Positions 1-7,532 of a stretch of DNA of 64,000 nt are shown piece after piece. The translations under genes were made by a program, and so were the position numbers. This DNA is from Sphingomonas colocasiae (GTDB taxonomy: Bacteria; Pseudomonadota; Alphaproteobacteria; Sphingomonadales; Sphingomonadaceae). The DNA lies in NCBI RefSeq assembly GCF_019880585.1, contig NZ_JAINVV010000003.1:186001-250000 (forward strand). Direction: 5' to 3'. The number at the start of each line of letters is the position of its first letter. The first letter of the stretch is position 1. The notes below the pieces were generated by a model. That model saw only the letters and a program-made list of their open reading frames with translations, did no database searches and was not told the origin of the DNA.

Positions 1-1
1 G

Positions 2-496
2 CGGACCCAGCCGGAGACGCCGCTGTTCGACACGTTCCCGCCCGAAAACCGTATTCTTCGCGCGGACGAGCATCCTTTTCCGGTCGAATCCGCCGGGCGC
101 TACATCACACTCTATGTCGAAACCGGGCGTTTCCTGCGCCAGATGCTGCGCGACATCCAGATCGCGGGCGGGCGGATCGAGGTGCGCAAGCTCGGCACCG
201 GCGATATCGGCGGCTTGCCCGAACGCCTCGTCTTCAACTGCACGGGGCTGGGCGCGCGCGATCTGGTCGGTGACCAGGAACTGCGCCCGGCGCGCGGCCA
301 ACTCGCCGTGCTGCTGCCCCAGCCCGAGATCGGCTACGCCTTTGCCGGACGCGCGGGCTATATGTTCCCGCGCCCCGACGGCATCATGCTCGGCGGCACC
401 TTCGAACTCGACAATTGGTCGCTTACGCCCGATCCGGCGACCGCCGAGCGCATCCTGAAATCACACCGGCAATTCTTCGACGCTTTCCGCTGTTGA
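2..496 (+). CDS. D-amino-acid oxidase-type FAD-dependent oxidoreductase, C-terminal part
   Basis: The reading frame is open from the window edge to a TGA at 494-496, so the N-terminus with the FAD-binding Rossmann fold lies outside the window. The visible 164 residues match the C-terminal half of DAAO-type flavoproteins: an arginine-rich stretch ending in RGQLAVLLPQPE, then the PRPDG and GIMLGGT region that packs on the flavin in this family. Members oxidise D-amino acids or related amines to imino acids with release of peroxide. An ordinary C-terminal helix precedes the stop, so the 3' end looks intact. The exact substrate cannot be told. The gene fits the wealth of D-amino-acid enzymes elsewhere in the window. 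Confidence 0.8.
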   Translation, partial: RTQPETPLFDTFPPENRILRADEHPFPVESAGRYITLYVETGRFLRQMLRDIQIAGGRIEVRKLGTGDIGGLPERLVFNCTGLGARDLVGDQELRPARGQLAVLLPQPEIGYAFAGRAGYMFPRPDGIMLGGTFELDNWSLTPDPATAERILKSHRQFFDAFRC

Positions 497-508
497 AGAC
501 CCCGCCCG

Positions 509-1387
509 TCAATCGCCGCGCCGGCCCACCGCGTCGGCGCGATCGACGCTCCAGGTCGCGAGCGTCTCGCCCGTCGCGGGATTGACGATCGCCATCTCGT
601 CGGTGACGATCGAGATCAGGCAGACGGGGCGTTGTCCGGCGTCCGCCGGCCGGCGGCACAGAACCGGGCTGTTCCGGCCGGGAACATTGCCGATCCGGCC
701 GCTGATCCGCAATCGCAGCCCTTGCGACAGATCGGGCATTTCTCCGGTCACGCGCTGGACGGTTTCGAGCGGCTGGCCGGCGCGGCGCCCCTGTCGCCGC
801 CCTTCGACCAGATGGAATTGCGCCAGCGCCAGAGTCTCCTCCGGCACGGGCGCATCCAGCCCCTCCTGCCCGACGGCGTGTGCCGGGCAGCTTTCGCTCG
901 ACGTCCAGGGCCGCGCGATCCAATAGGCTTCCGCCGCCGCCTCCACCTCGCCCGGCGCCGGCTGCAGCCAGTCCATGACGGGCAAGGATATGGGCTCGAC
1001 ATGGATGCGCAGCGCTTTGGCGTCGATCCGCCAGCGCATCGGCGCCTCACTCGCCGCCGGCGCCGGCCCTCCGCATCCAAAGGGCAGGTTGACCAGGAAA
1101 CGACGGCCATCGGACTGGATGACCCGTTCGGGGAGCGGCGCTCCCGCCGCTTCGGCATCCACGGCGGCGGCGGCCAGCGCAATCAGGCCGGCGCGATCGA
1201 GGACATTGGGCTTGGGATCGGCCGGCGCCACCACGGGCTGAGGCACCGGCGCAGGCGGTGCGGCGGGCACCTGATCACGTCCGGACGTGTTCCGCCCTAG
1301 CAGGAATCCCGCCCCGCCGACGAGCAATATGCCGACAATACTCCCCGCGATCGCGAGGCGACTGGCGCGCAGGCTTGGCTCTTTCAT
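509..1387 (-). CDS. hypothetical single-span membrane protein
   Basis: About 292 residues. A short cytoplasmic N-terminus (MKEPSLRASR) is followed by one hydrophobic segment at roughly residues 11-31 and a proline/alanine-rich linker, then a soluble domain that would face the periplasm. It carries several cysteines (FGCGG, SSESCPAH, VLCRR, PVCLI), which could form disulfides. I recognise no family. An ATG at 1387 was preferred; a GTG two codons upstream (1393) is equally possible and no strong ribosome site separates them. It converges on the upstream oxidase with a 12-base gap and is transcribed away from the transporter at 1509. Confidence 0.7.
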   Translation of the reverse strand: MKEPSLRASRLAIAGSIVGILLVGGAGFLLGRNTSGRDQVPAAPPAPVPQPVVAPADPKPNVLDRAGLIALAAAAVDAEAAGAPLPERVIQSDGRRFLVNLPFGCGGPAPAASEAPMRWRIDAKALRIHVEPISLPVMDWLQPAPGEVEAAAEAYWIARPWTSSESCPAHAVGQEGLDAPVPEETLALAQFHLVEGRRQGRRAGQPLETVQRVTGEMPDLSQGLRLRISGRIGNVPGRNSPVLCRRPADAGQRPVCLISIVTDEMAIVNPATGETLATWSVDRADAVGRRGD

Positions 1388-1508
1388 TCGCACTTGATAG
1401 CAAATCCTGCGACAGTCTCCAGACCGTTCGGATCATGAGGCTGTGTGGGGCAGAAAGGGTCATGTTGCGTAAGGCCATCGAAACGCGGTTGAAAATGGCA
1501 GATCGCCG

Positions 1509-2822
1509 GTGAATGCCGACCAGATATTGACGCTTGTCGTCCTCGCCGCAGTCGTCGCGGCGCTGATCTGGGACAAGGTGCGCGCCGACGTCGTCGCGCT
1601 CTCCGGCGCAGCGGTGCTGCTGATGACGGGGGTCGTGCGCCCCGTCGAGGTGCAGGGCGCCTTTGCCAGCCCGGCGATCATCGCGCTCGCCTCGCTGTTC
1701 GTCATCGCCTATGCGCTCGAACTCTCCGGCCTGCTCGATCGCGCGATCGCCGCCGCCGTCGGCATGTGCAAGCGATTGGGCGCCGCCGGGCTCTGGCTGC
1801 TGCTCGGCGCGATCGGACTCGTGTCCTGCTTCCTGAACTCGACACCGATCGTCGTGCTCGGCGCGCCGGTTGTGCGCGACGTCGCCACCACGCTCAGGCT
1901 GTCGCCCAAACGCTATCTGATGCCCCTCTCCTATATCACCGTGCTCACAGGCTGCTGCACCCTGATCGGCACATCGACCAACCTGCTGGTCGACGACATG
2001 GCGAGCAATGCGGGCCAGCCGCGCTTCGGCATGTTCGAGATCACGCCGGTCGGCCTGCCCATCGCGCTGGCCGGCGGGCTTTACCTGTTCCTCTTCAGCG
2101 GCCGGCTGATGCGCCGCAGCCTGGACGAACCCGATACCGCCCCCGATCGCGCCACCGTGCCCGAGAATATCGATACCGACGACGCACAGGTCGGCCATGC
2201 CGAATATTTCGCGGAACCCCGCCCCTTCCAGCCCGCCAAGGCCGCGATCGCGCTGGCGATCTTCGTCGGCGCGATCGCAACCGCCGCGCTCGGCATCGCG
2301 CCGATCGCGGCATCCGCCTTTGCCGGCGCGGTACTGCTGATCCTGCTGCGCGTGATCACGGCGGACGAGGCCTATGGCGGGTTGCGCCCGCAGATCCTGA
2401 TCCTGATCGCCGGCATGGTGGTGATCGGCATCGCCATGGAGGAAAGCGGCCTGGCCGCCACGGCCACCGGCGCATTGGTCGGATCGATGCAGGAGTTCGG
2501 GCCGCTGACCGCGCTGATCGTGCTTTACGGCGCGACGATGCTGCTGACCGAATTGCTTTCGAACGCGACGGTGGCCGTGCTCGTGACGCCGGTCGCGGTG
2601 GCGCTCGCCGAAAGCCTGGGGGTCAGCCCCCGCCCCTTCATCGTCGCGGTGATGATGGCGGGCAGCGCCGCCTTCGCCACGCCCTTCGGCTACCAGACCA
2701 ATGTGATCGTCTATCAGATGGGCGGCTATCGCTACATGGATTTCGTCCGCGTCGGCCTGCCGCTCAACCTGCTGACCTATGCGGTGGCGATCATCGCGAT
2801 CACCGCATTCTTTCCGTTCTGA
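1509..2822 (+). CDS. SLC13/DASS-type anion transporter
   Basis: A 437-residue polytopic inner-membrane protein with about 11-12 hydrophobic segments. Two half-repeats are visible. Each has the re-entrant signature of the divalent anion:Na+ symporter/ArsB superfamily: NSTPIVVL with GTSTNLLVDD in the first half, LSNATVAVLV with FGYQTNVIVY in the second. Relatives move sulfate, dicarboxylates or arsenite. Many bacterial relatives of this subtype carry two RCK_C domains between the halves and reach about 590 residues; here only a short polar linker (about residues 200-235) is present. The start is a GTG. Substrate is not predictable from sequence. Confidence 0.85.
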   Translation: MNADQILTLVVLAAVVAALIWDKVRADVVALSGAAVLLMTGVVRPVEVQGAFASPAIIALASLFVIAYALELSGLLDRAIAAAVGMCKRLGAAGLWLLLGAIGLVSCFLNSTPIVVLGAPVVRDVATTLRLSPKRYLMPLSYITVLTGCCTLIGTSTNLLVDDMASNAGQPRFGMFEITPVGLPIALAGGLYLFLFSGRLMRRSLDEPDTAPDRATVPENIDTDDAQVGHAEYFAEPRPFQPAKAAIALAIFVGAIATAALGIAPIAASAFAGAVLLILLRVITADEAYGGLRPQILILIAGMVVIGIAMEESGLAATATGALVGSMQEFGPLTALIVLYGATMLLTELLSNATVAVLVTPVAVALAESLGVSPRPFIVAVMMAGSAAFATPFGYQTNVIVYQMGGYRYMDFVRVGLPLNLLTYAVAIIAITAFFPF

Positions 2823-3030
2823 GAGTCTGTTTGGAAATGCGCCTAAGGCGCATTGCTGCACCGGCCCGCTCCCCCACCCGACCTCCCATAACATACTGCC
2901 GTTGGGAGGTCGGGTGGGGGAGCAGGCGGAACAGGCCAAGGTTCCGGCGATGCGAAGCATCGTTGGAATGCCTGTGAAGGGCGGTACGGCCTTCGAAATG
3001 CGCTCTTCCGCGCATTTCCAAACAGACTCT
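2822..3030. repeat. MITE-like nested palindromic element
   Basis: A 209-base unit bounded by perfect 21-base terminal inverted repeats (2822-2842 and 3010-3030). Inside lies a second perfect 21-base inverted repeat (2868-2888 and 2903-2923) with a 14-base loop, plus a small hairpin at about 2950-2966 (cgatgc-gaa-gcatcg). Each terminal repeat can also fold locally (aatgcgcc-taa-ggcgcatt on the left). It contains no gene. It begins on the last base of the transporter stop codon and ends 78 bases before the next start, so it may act as a terminator or be a non-autonomous mobile element. Confidence 0.85.
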
Positions 3031-3108
3031 AAAAACCTGCGCAACCATTGAAACGACAGCGCGGACAGCTCATTTCCTCGCGCATCGACGCCCCCTTCGG
3101 AGATCATT

Positions 3109-4215
3109 GTGAGCCAACCCCGACTGTTCCAGCCGATCGAGATCGGCGGGCTTAACCTTGCCAATCGCATCGTCATCGCGCCGATGTGCCAATATTCGGC
3201 CGAGGACGGCTGCATGACCGACTGGCACCTGATCCATCTGGGCCAGCTCGCGCTGTCCGGCGCGGCGCTGTTGACGATCGAAGCGACGGCGGTGCTGCCC
3301 GAAGGCCGGATCAGTTGGGCCGATGTCGGGCTGTGGAACGACGAGACCGAGGCCGCGATGGCGCGGACGCTGGAGGGCATTCGCAAATGGTCCGCCATGC
3401 CCATCGCGATCCAGCTTGCGCATGCGGGCCGCAAGGCATCGACCGATCTGCCATGGAAGGGCGGCAGACAGATCGCGCCCGCCGATCCGCATGGCTGGCA
3501 GACCGTCGCTCCATCCGCGATCCCCTTCGCCGAAGGAGAGAATGCGCCGGTCGCGCTCGACCGGGCTGGCATGGACCGGGTGCGCGACGCTTTCGTCGCG
3601 GCAGCCCGTCGCGCCACCCGGCTGGGCATCGATGCGATCCAGCTTCATGGCGCGCACGGCTATCTGATGCATGAATTCCTGTCGCCGCTGTCGAACCGGC
3701 GCGATGACGACTATGGCGGCTCGCTCGAGAACCGGATGCGCTTCCCGCTTGAGATCTTCGATGCGGTGCGAGAGGCCTTTCCCGCCGATCGGCCGGTGAC
3801 GATGCGTGTCTCGGGCACGGACTGGGTCGAAAGCAGCTGGGATGTCGATCAGACCATCGCCTTCGCGCAGGCGCTGGAAGCGCGCGGTTGCGCCGCCATT
3901 CATGTTTCGAGCGGCGGGCTTCACCCTGCCCAGAAGATCCCGGTCGGCCCCAGCTACCAGGTGCCGCTGGCGCGCGCGGTCAGGCAGGCGGTGTCGATGC
4001 CCGTGGTCGCGGTCGGTCTGATCACCGATCCCGAGCAGGCCGAAGCGATCGTCGCGACCGGCGATGCCGACATGATCGCGCTGGCCCGAACGATCCTCTA
4101 CGATCCGCGCTGGCCCTGGCATGCGGCGGCCGCGCTGGGCGGCCAGGTGACTGCGCCGAACCAGTATCTCCGTTCGCAGCCGCGCCAGTTCAGGACATTG
4201 TTCGAGAATGGATGA
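3109..4215 (+). CDS. Old Yellow Enzyme family NADH:flavin oxidoreductase (YqjM/XenA class)
   Basis: A 368-residue FMN-dependent TIM-barrel ene-reductase. The N-terminal APMCQYSAEDG places a cysteine at residue 27 and a tyrosine at 29, as in the thermophilic-like YqjM/XenA class, where the cysteine tunes the flavin. QLAHAGRK, the substrate-binding HGAHGYLMHEFLSP and RRDDDYGGSLENR motifs and the C-terminal phosphate-binding ALART segment are all present. Enzymes of this class reduce activated C=C bonds of enones, maleimides or nitro compounds with NAD(P)H in the cytoplasm. The GTG start has a GGAG seven bases upstream. It stands alone after the palindromic element; natural substrate unknown. 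Confidence 0.92.
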   Translation: MSQPRLFQPIEIGGLNLANRIVIAPMCQYSAEDGCMTDWHLIHLGQLALSGAALLTIEATAVLPEGRISWADVGLWNDETEAAMARTLEGIRKWSAMPIAIQLAHAGRKASTDLPWKGGRQIAPADPHGWQTVAPSAIPFAEGENAPVALDRAGMDRVRDAFVAAARRATRLGIDAIQLHGAHGYLMHEFLSPLSNRRDDDYGGSLENRMRFPLEIFDAVREAFPADRPVTMRVSGTDWVESSWDVDQTIAFAQALEARGCAAIHVSSGGLHPAQKIPVGPSYQVPLARAVRQAVSMPVVAVGLITDPEQAEAIVATGDADMIALARTILYDPRWPWHAAAALGGQVTAPNQYLRSQPRQFRTLFENG

Positions 4216-4257
4216 CCGCGCATTGCGATCCGCGCCGATCCGCTGCATCGTCCATCC

Positions 4258-4461
4258 ATGAGAACGGTTTCGGATAGCGTATCGGTGCGCCTCTATCACC
4301 TGGATGGGGAGACGGAGGGCGGTGCGGCGACGACCCTGTTCTACGGCACTCTCGGCGAAGCGCTCGCAATCGCGGCGCAACAGCCCGGCGAGCTTCAGGA
4401 CGGGTTGTTCATCGCGACCGACAATGACGTGGTGAGCTACCTGGACCTGATCGACGAATAG
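4258..4461 (+). CDS. small hypothetical protein (67 aa)
   Basis: A short soluble frame, acidic at the C-terminus, 42 bases after the Old Yellow Enzyme gene. The composition is protein-like (alternating hydrophobic and polar residues, ending SYLDLIDE) and third-position GC matches the surrounding genes. It lacks cysteines, membrane segments and any domain I recognise. The start could be the ATG used here or a nearby internal codon. Its stop codon (TAG) is shared with the first bases of the repeat element beginning at 4460. Confidence 0.6.
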   Translation: MRTVSDSVSVRLYHLDGETEGGAATTLFYGTLGEALAIAAQQPGELQDGLFIATDNDVVSYLDLIDE

Positions 4462-4550
4462 AGCATTTCCCAGTTGACCGTTTACGGTCGATGGCTCGGA
4501 GAATGCGACCGCGAAAAACAGGACCGTTTCCACGCAATGTGGAAACGCTC
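4460..4550 (+). repeat. AGAGC-type mosaic palindromic element, copy 1
   Basis: Starts with agagcattt. An outer pair gcatt/aatgc (4463-4467, 4502-4506) encloses an inner hairpin gaccg-tttac-type (4476-4480 with 4485-4489), followed by a gaaaaaca linker and a second hairpin of nine paired bases (cgtttccac 4525-4533, gtggaaacg 4539-4547, five-base loop). The same architecture with different bases is found at 40279-40385 and 48682-48784. The element lies between two same-strand genes and may serve as a terminator. Confidence 0.7.
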
Positions 4551-4587
4551 GAGGGCCTGAACGGCCCGCCTGTCGGGGGAGAGGCGC

Positions 4588-5685
4588 GTGCGGGGATCGA
4601 ACGGTTGCGCGGAACGCGACGGCGCGCTCGACGCGCTGCGCGGCATCGCCGTGCTGGGCATGATACTCGTCAACCTCCAGGGATCGGGCGAAGCGGCCTT
4701 CGGCGCGTTCGTCCATGCCGAATGGAATGGCTTCACCTTCGCCGATCTCGTCTTCCCGTTGTTCCTTCTCGCATCCGGCCTTGCGCTGCCGCTCGCATTC
4801 GACCGGCGCGACTCGCCGGCGGGCATGGGGCGCATCCTGCGCCGCTCGATCCTGCTTTATCTGATCGGGCTGGCTCTGGGGGCGTTGATCGGCGGGATCG
4901 TCTTTGCGCGCCTCGACCTCGCATCGATCCGCTTCACCGGCGTGCTCGAACGGATCGCGATCGTCTATCTGGCTTGCGCACTCACCTGCCGTGTCACACG
5001 AAGCTGGATCGGACCGGCCATATTGGCCGTCATGCTGCTCGCACTTCACGGGTTGCTGCTCCATCTGCCCGCGCCCGGCGAAGTCGCGGCGAGCATGGCG
5101 CCGGGCCAGGGCCTGAGCGGCTGGCTGGATCGCGCATTGCTGCCGGGACGGCTGTTTCGCGAAACCTGGGATCCCGAAGGGCCGCTTTCGACGCTGTCGG
5201 CGATCGCCACCGCGCTGATCGGCGTCGCGGTCCAGCGGCGAACGATGCGGCTGGATCGATCCGTGGTCACGACGCTCGCCGCCGCCGTGCTGTGCCTGAT
5301 CCTCGCGCGTGGCGCGCTGCTGTTCTGGCCGCTCAACAAGGCGCTATGGACGCCCAGCTTCGCGCTGCTGACCGCTGGCATCGGCCTGGCCATGCTCGCG
5401 GCGCTGCGGGCGATATGGCCGAAGCTCGAGGTGCAGCGATGGGCGCAACTGACGGCGACACTCGGTCGCGACGCACTGACGCTCTACGTCGTCCATGCGC
5501 TGCTGACGGCATTGCTCGTCCTCCGTGTCGGCGACGAACGGATCTGGGCATTGGCCTTCAACGCGCTCTCGACACTCGGCCTGCCGCCAGGCTGGTCATC
5601 CCTGCTCTACGCCCTGCTCGGCGGCGCGCTTTCGATCGCGATCACGCTGCTGCTGCTTCGGCGCGGATGGCGGCTGCGCGTCTGA
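4588..5685 (+). CDS. DUF5009/NagX-like membrane acyltransferase family protein
   Basis: A 365-residue polytopic membrane protein with about ten hydrophobic segments. The N-terminal motif ALDALRGIAVLGMILVN and the following FADLVFPLFLLASGLALPLA are characteristic of the heparan-alpha-glucosaminide N-acetyltransferase-like family (DUF1624/DUF5009, bacterial NagX). These proteins are thought to carry acyl groups across the inner membrane to a sugar acceptor. Bacterial members often sit with N-acetylglucosamine or cell-wall recycling genes, which is not obvious here. A GTG start follows a GGGGAGAGG ribosome site. The acceptor is unknown. Confidence 0.8.
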   Translation: MRGSNGCAERDGALDALRGIAVLGMILVNLQGSGEAAFGAFVHAEWNGFTFADLVFPLFLLASGLALPLAFDRRDSPAGMGRILRRSILLYLIGLALGALIGGIVFARLDLASIRFTGVLERIAIVYLACALTCRVTRSWIGPAILAVMLLALHGLLLHLPAPGEVAASMAPGQGLSGWLDRALLPGRLFRETWDPEGPLSTLSAIATALIGVAVQRRTMRLDRSVVTTLAAAVLCLILARGALLFWPLNKALWTPSFALLTAGIGLAMLAALRAIWPKLEVQRWAQLTATLGRDALTLYVVHALLTALLVLRVGDERIWALAFNALSTLGLPPGWSSLLYALLGGALSIAITLLLLRRGWRLRV

Positions 5686-5809
5686 CCGGGCTTGAAAGCA
5701 CGCGTCACCGCGCCTAGTTGATGGTGCACCACCAACTGAGGATGCGCGTCCATCATGGATTTCAACCTGACAGCAAAGCCCAATCGCCTTGCCCTCGGGG
5801 AACATCCAT

Positions 5810-7387
5810 ATGCCTGCCATCACCCTATCCAATCTCAGCTGGTCCACGCCTGACGGGCGTAGCGTCCTTTCAAATCTCGATCTCGCCTTCGGCCCTGAAC
5901 GCGCCGGCCTTGTCGGTCGCAACGGTGTCGGCAAATCGACATTGCTTCGGCTGATCTCGGGCCAATTGCCCGTGCAATCGGGCAGTCTCTCGATCACCGG
6001 CAGCCTGTTCATGCTGCATCAGGCGGTCCGCGTCGAAGACGGTGAAACCGTCGCAGACCTGTTCGGCGCCACCGATGCGCTTGCCCTGCTGCGGCGGGCG
6101 GAGCGCGGCGGCGCAAACATCGAGGATCTGGAGAATGCCGACTGGACGATCGAGGAGCGGATCGAGTCCGCGCTCGGCCGGGTCGGCCTCGATGCGCAGG
6201 CGGATACGCCGCTCACCACGCTGTCGGGCGGCCAGAGGACGCGCGCGAGCCTGGCCGGCGCGATCTTCGCCGAACCCGATTTCCTGCTGCTCGACGAACC
6301 CACCAACAATCTCGACCGTGCCGGGCGCGAGGCAATGATCGCGCTGCTTGCCGGCTGGCGGGGCGGCGCGATCGTCGTCAGCCATGATCGCGAACTGCTC
6401 GAAACCATGGATGCGATCGTCGAGCTGACCACGCTCGGCGCCACGCGCTATGGCGGCAATTGGAGCCAGTATCGCGAGCGCAAACAGGCCGAGCTGGAAG
6501 CGGCGGAGCGCGACCTGGCCGATGCCGAGAAGCAGATCGCGCAGGTCGAACGGCAGGTGCAGGACACCATCGAGCGCAAGGCACGCAAGGACGCAGCGGG
6601 CCGACGCCGCAATGCGAAGGGCGACCTGCCCCGCATCCTGCTGGGCAAACGCAAGGATCGGGCCGAGGACAGTAGCGGAGAAAATGCCCGATTGGCGCAA
6701 CGCCAGCGCACACACGCGGCGGACATCGCCGATGCCGCCCGTGAGCGTATCGAGATATTGAAGACGATGTCGGTCGTCATTCCGCCATCGGGTCTTCCCG
6801 CGAACCGGAGTGTGCTGGACATGGACGGGGTCACCGCCGGCTACGAACCGGGCCGGCCGATCTTGCGCGATCTTTCACTGGCGATCAGCGGGCCGGAACG
6901 CGTCGCGATCGTCGGTGAAAACGGATCGGGCAAGACCAGCTTGCTCGCGCTCGTCACCGGCAAGCTCGCGCCATGGGCGGGAACGATACGCACCCTGCCC
7001 GGCTTCGCCATGCTCGACCAGACGGTCAGCCTGCTCGATCCCGACAGCTCGATCCGCGACAATTTCGCGCGGATCACCCGCGAACGCGACGAAAACACCT
7101 GCCGCGCTGCGCTCGCCCGGTTCATGTTCCGGGCGGACGCGGCGCTTCAGATCGTTTCCACCCTGAGCGGCGGCCAGATGCTGCGCGCCGGGCTTGCCTG
7201 TGTGCTCGGCGGCCCGAAGCCGCCGCAGTTGCTGATCCTCGACGAACCGACCAACCATCTCGACATCGCCTCCATGGAAGCGGTCGAGGCCGGGCTGCGC
7301 GGCTATGACGGCGCACTGCTGGTGGTGAGCCATGACGAGGCGTTTCTCGACGCGATCGGGATCACGCGGCGGGTGGTTCTAGGCTGA
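5810..7387 (+). CDS. ABC-F family ATP-binding protein
   Basis: A 525-residue soluble protein with two ABC ATPase domains and no membrane segments. Domain 1 has Walker A GRNGVGKST near residue 36, signature LSGGQ near 137 and Walker B LLLDEPTNNLD. Domain 2 has GENGSGKTS near 369, LSGGQ near 451 and LILDEPTNHLD. Between them lies a basic, charged helical linker (about 205-320) typical of ABC-F proteins that act on ribosomes, in translation control or antibiotic protection. The ATG at 5810 follows GGGGAA at the right distance; an in-frame TTG seven codons upstream is less likely. The next gene converges. Confidence 0.92.
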   Translation: MPAITLSNLSWSTPDGRSVLSNLDLAFGPERAGLVGRNGVGKSTLLRLISGQLPVQSGSLSITGSLFMLHQAVRVEDGETVADLFGATDALALLRRAERGGANIEDLENADWTIEERIESALGRVGLDAQADTPLTTLSGGQRTRASLAGAIFAEPDFLLLDEPTNNLDRAGREAMIALLAGWRGGAIVVSHDRELLETMDAIVELTTLGATRYGGNWSQYRERKQAELEAAERDLADAEKQIAQVERQVQDTIERKARKDAAGRRRNAKGDLPRILLGKRKDRAEDSSGENARLAQRQRTHAADIADAARERIEILKTMSVVIPPSGLPANRSVLDMDGVTAGYEPGRPILRDLSLAISGPERVAIVGENGSGKTSLLALVTGKLAPWAGTIRTLPGFAMLDQTVSLLDPDSSIRDNFARITRERDENTCRAALARFMFRADAALQIVSTLSGGQMLRAGLACVLGGPKPPQLLILDEPTNHLDIASMEAVEAGLRGYDGALLVVSHDEAFLDAIGITRRVVLG

Positions 7388-7410
7388 TCCGGAACGACCC
7401 GCGCACCTTC

Positions 7411-7505
7411 GCCATCGCTCCAGCGCAGGCTGGAACCCATAGGATACGTCAAGCTACGCCACGTTTCGAGGATCGTATGGGCCCCAGCTTTCGCTGGGGC
7501 GACAA
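7411..7505. repeat. palindromic intergenic element between convergent genes
   Basis: Two hairpins lie between the ABC-F gene and the convergent deacylase gene. One has eight perfect pairs and a tttc loop (gccccagc 7481-7488, gctggggc 7493-7500); a weaker one is tccag/ctgga near 7419-7434. Flanking ccata/tatgg words also pair. The ccccagc-tttc-gctgggg form is a common dispersed palindrome in this type of genome. It plausibly terminates both genes. Confidence 0.55.
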
Positions 7506-7532
7506 CGAGGTCAGGCCGATGACGACTGGTGT

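Noticed and set aside
1275-3629. Very long minus-strand open frame (784 codons) across the transporter and Old Yellow Enzyme genes
   Set aside because: It is antisense to two well-supported genes, has a histidine/arginine/glutamine-rich composition typical of shadow frames in GC-rich DNA, and crosses the palindromic element.
3070-5064. 664-codon minus-strand frame
   Set aside because: Opposes two genuine genes and a repeat; no recognisable protein features.
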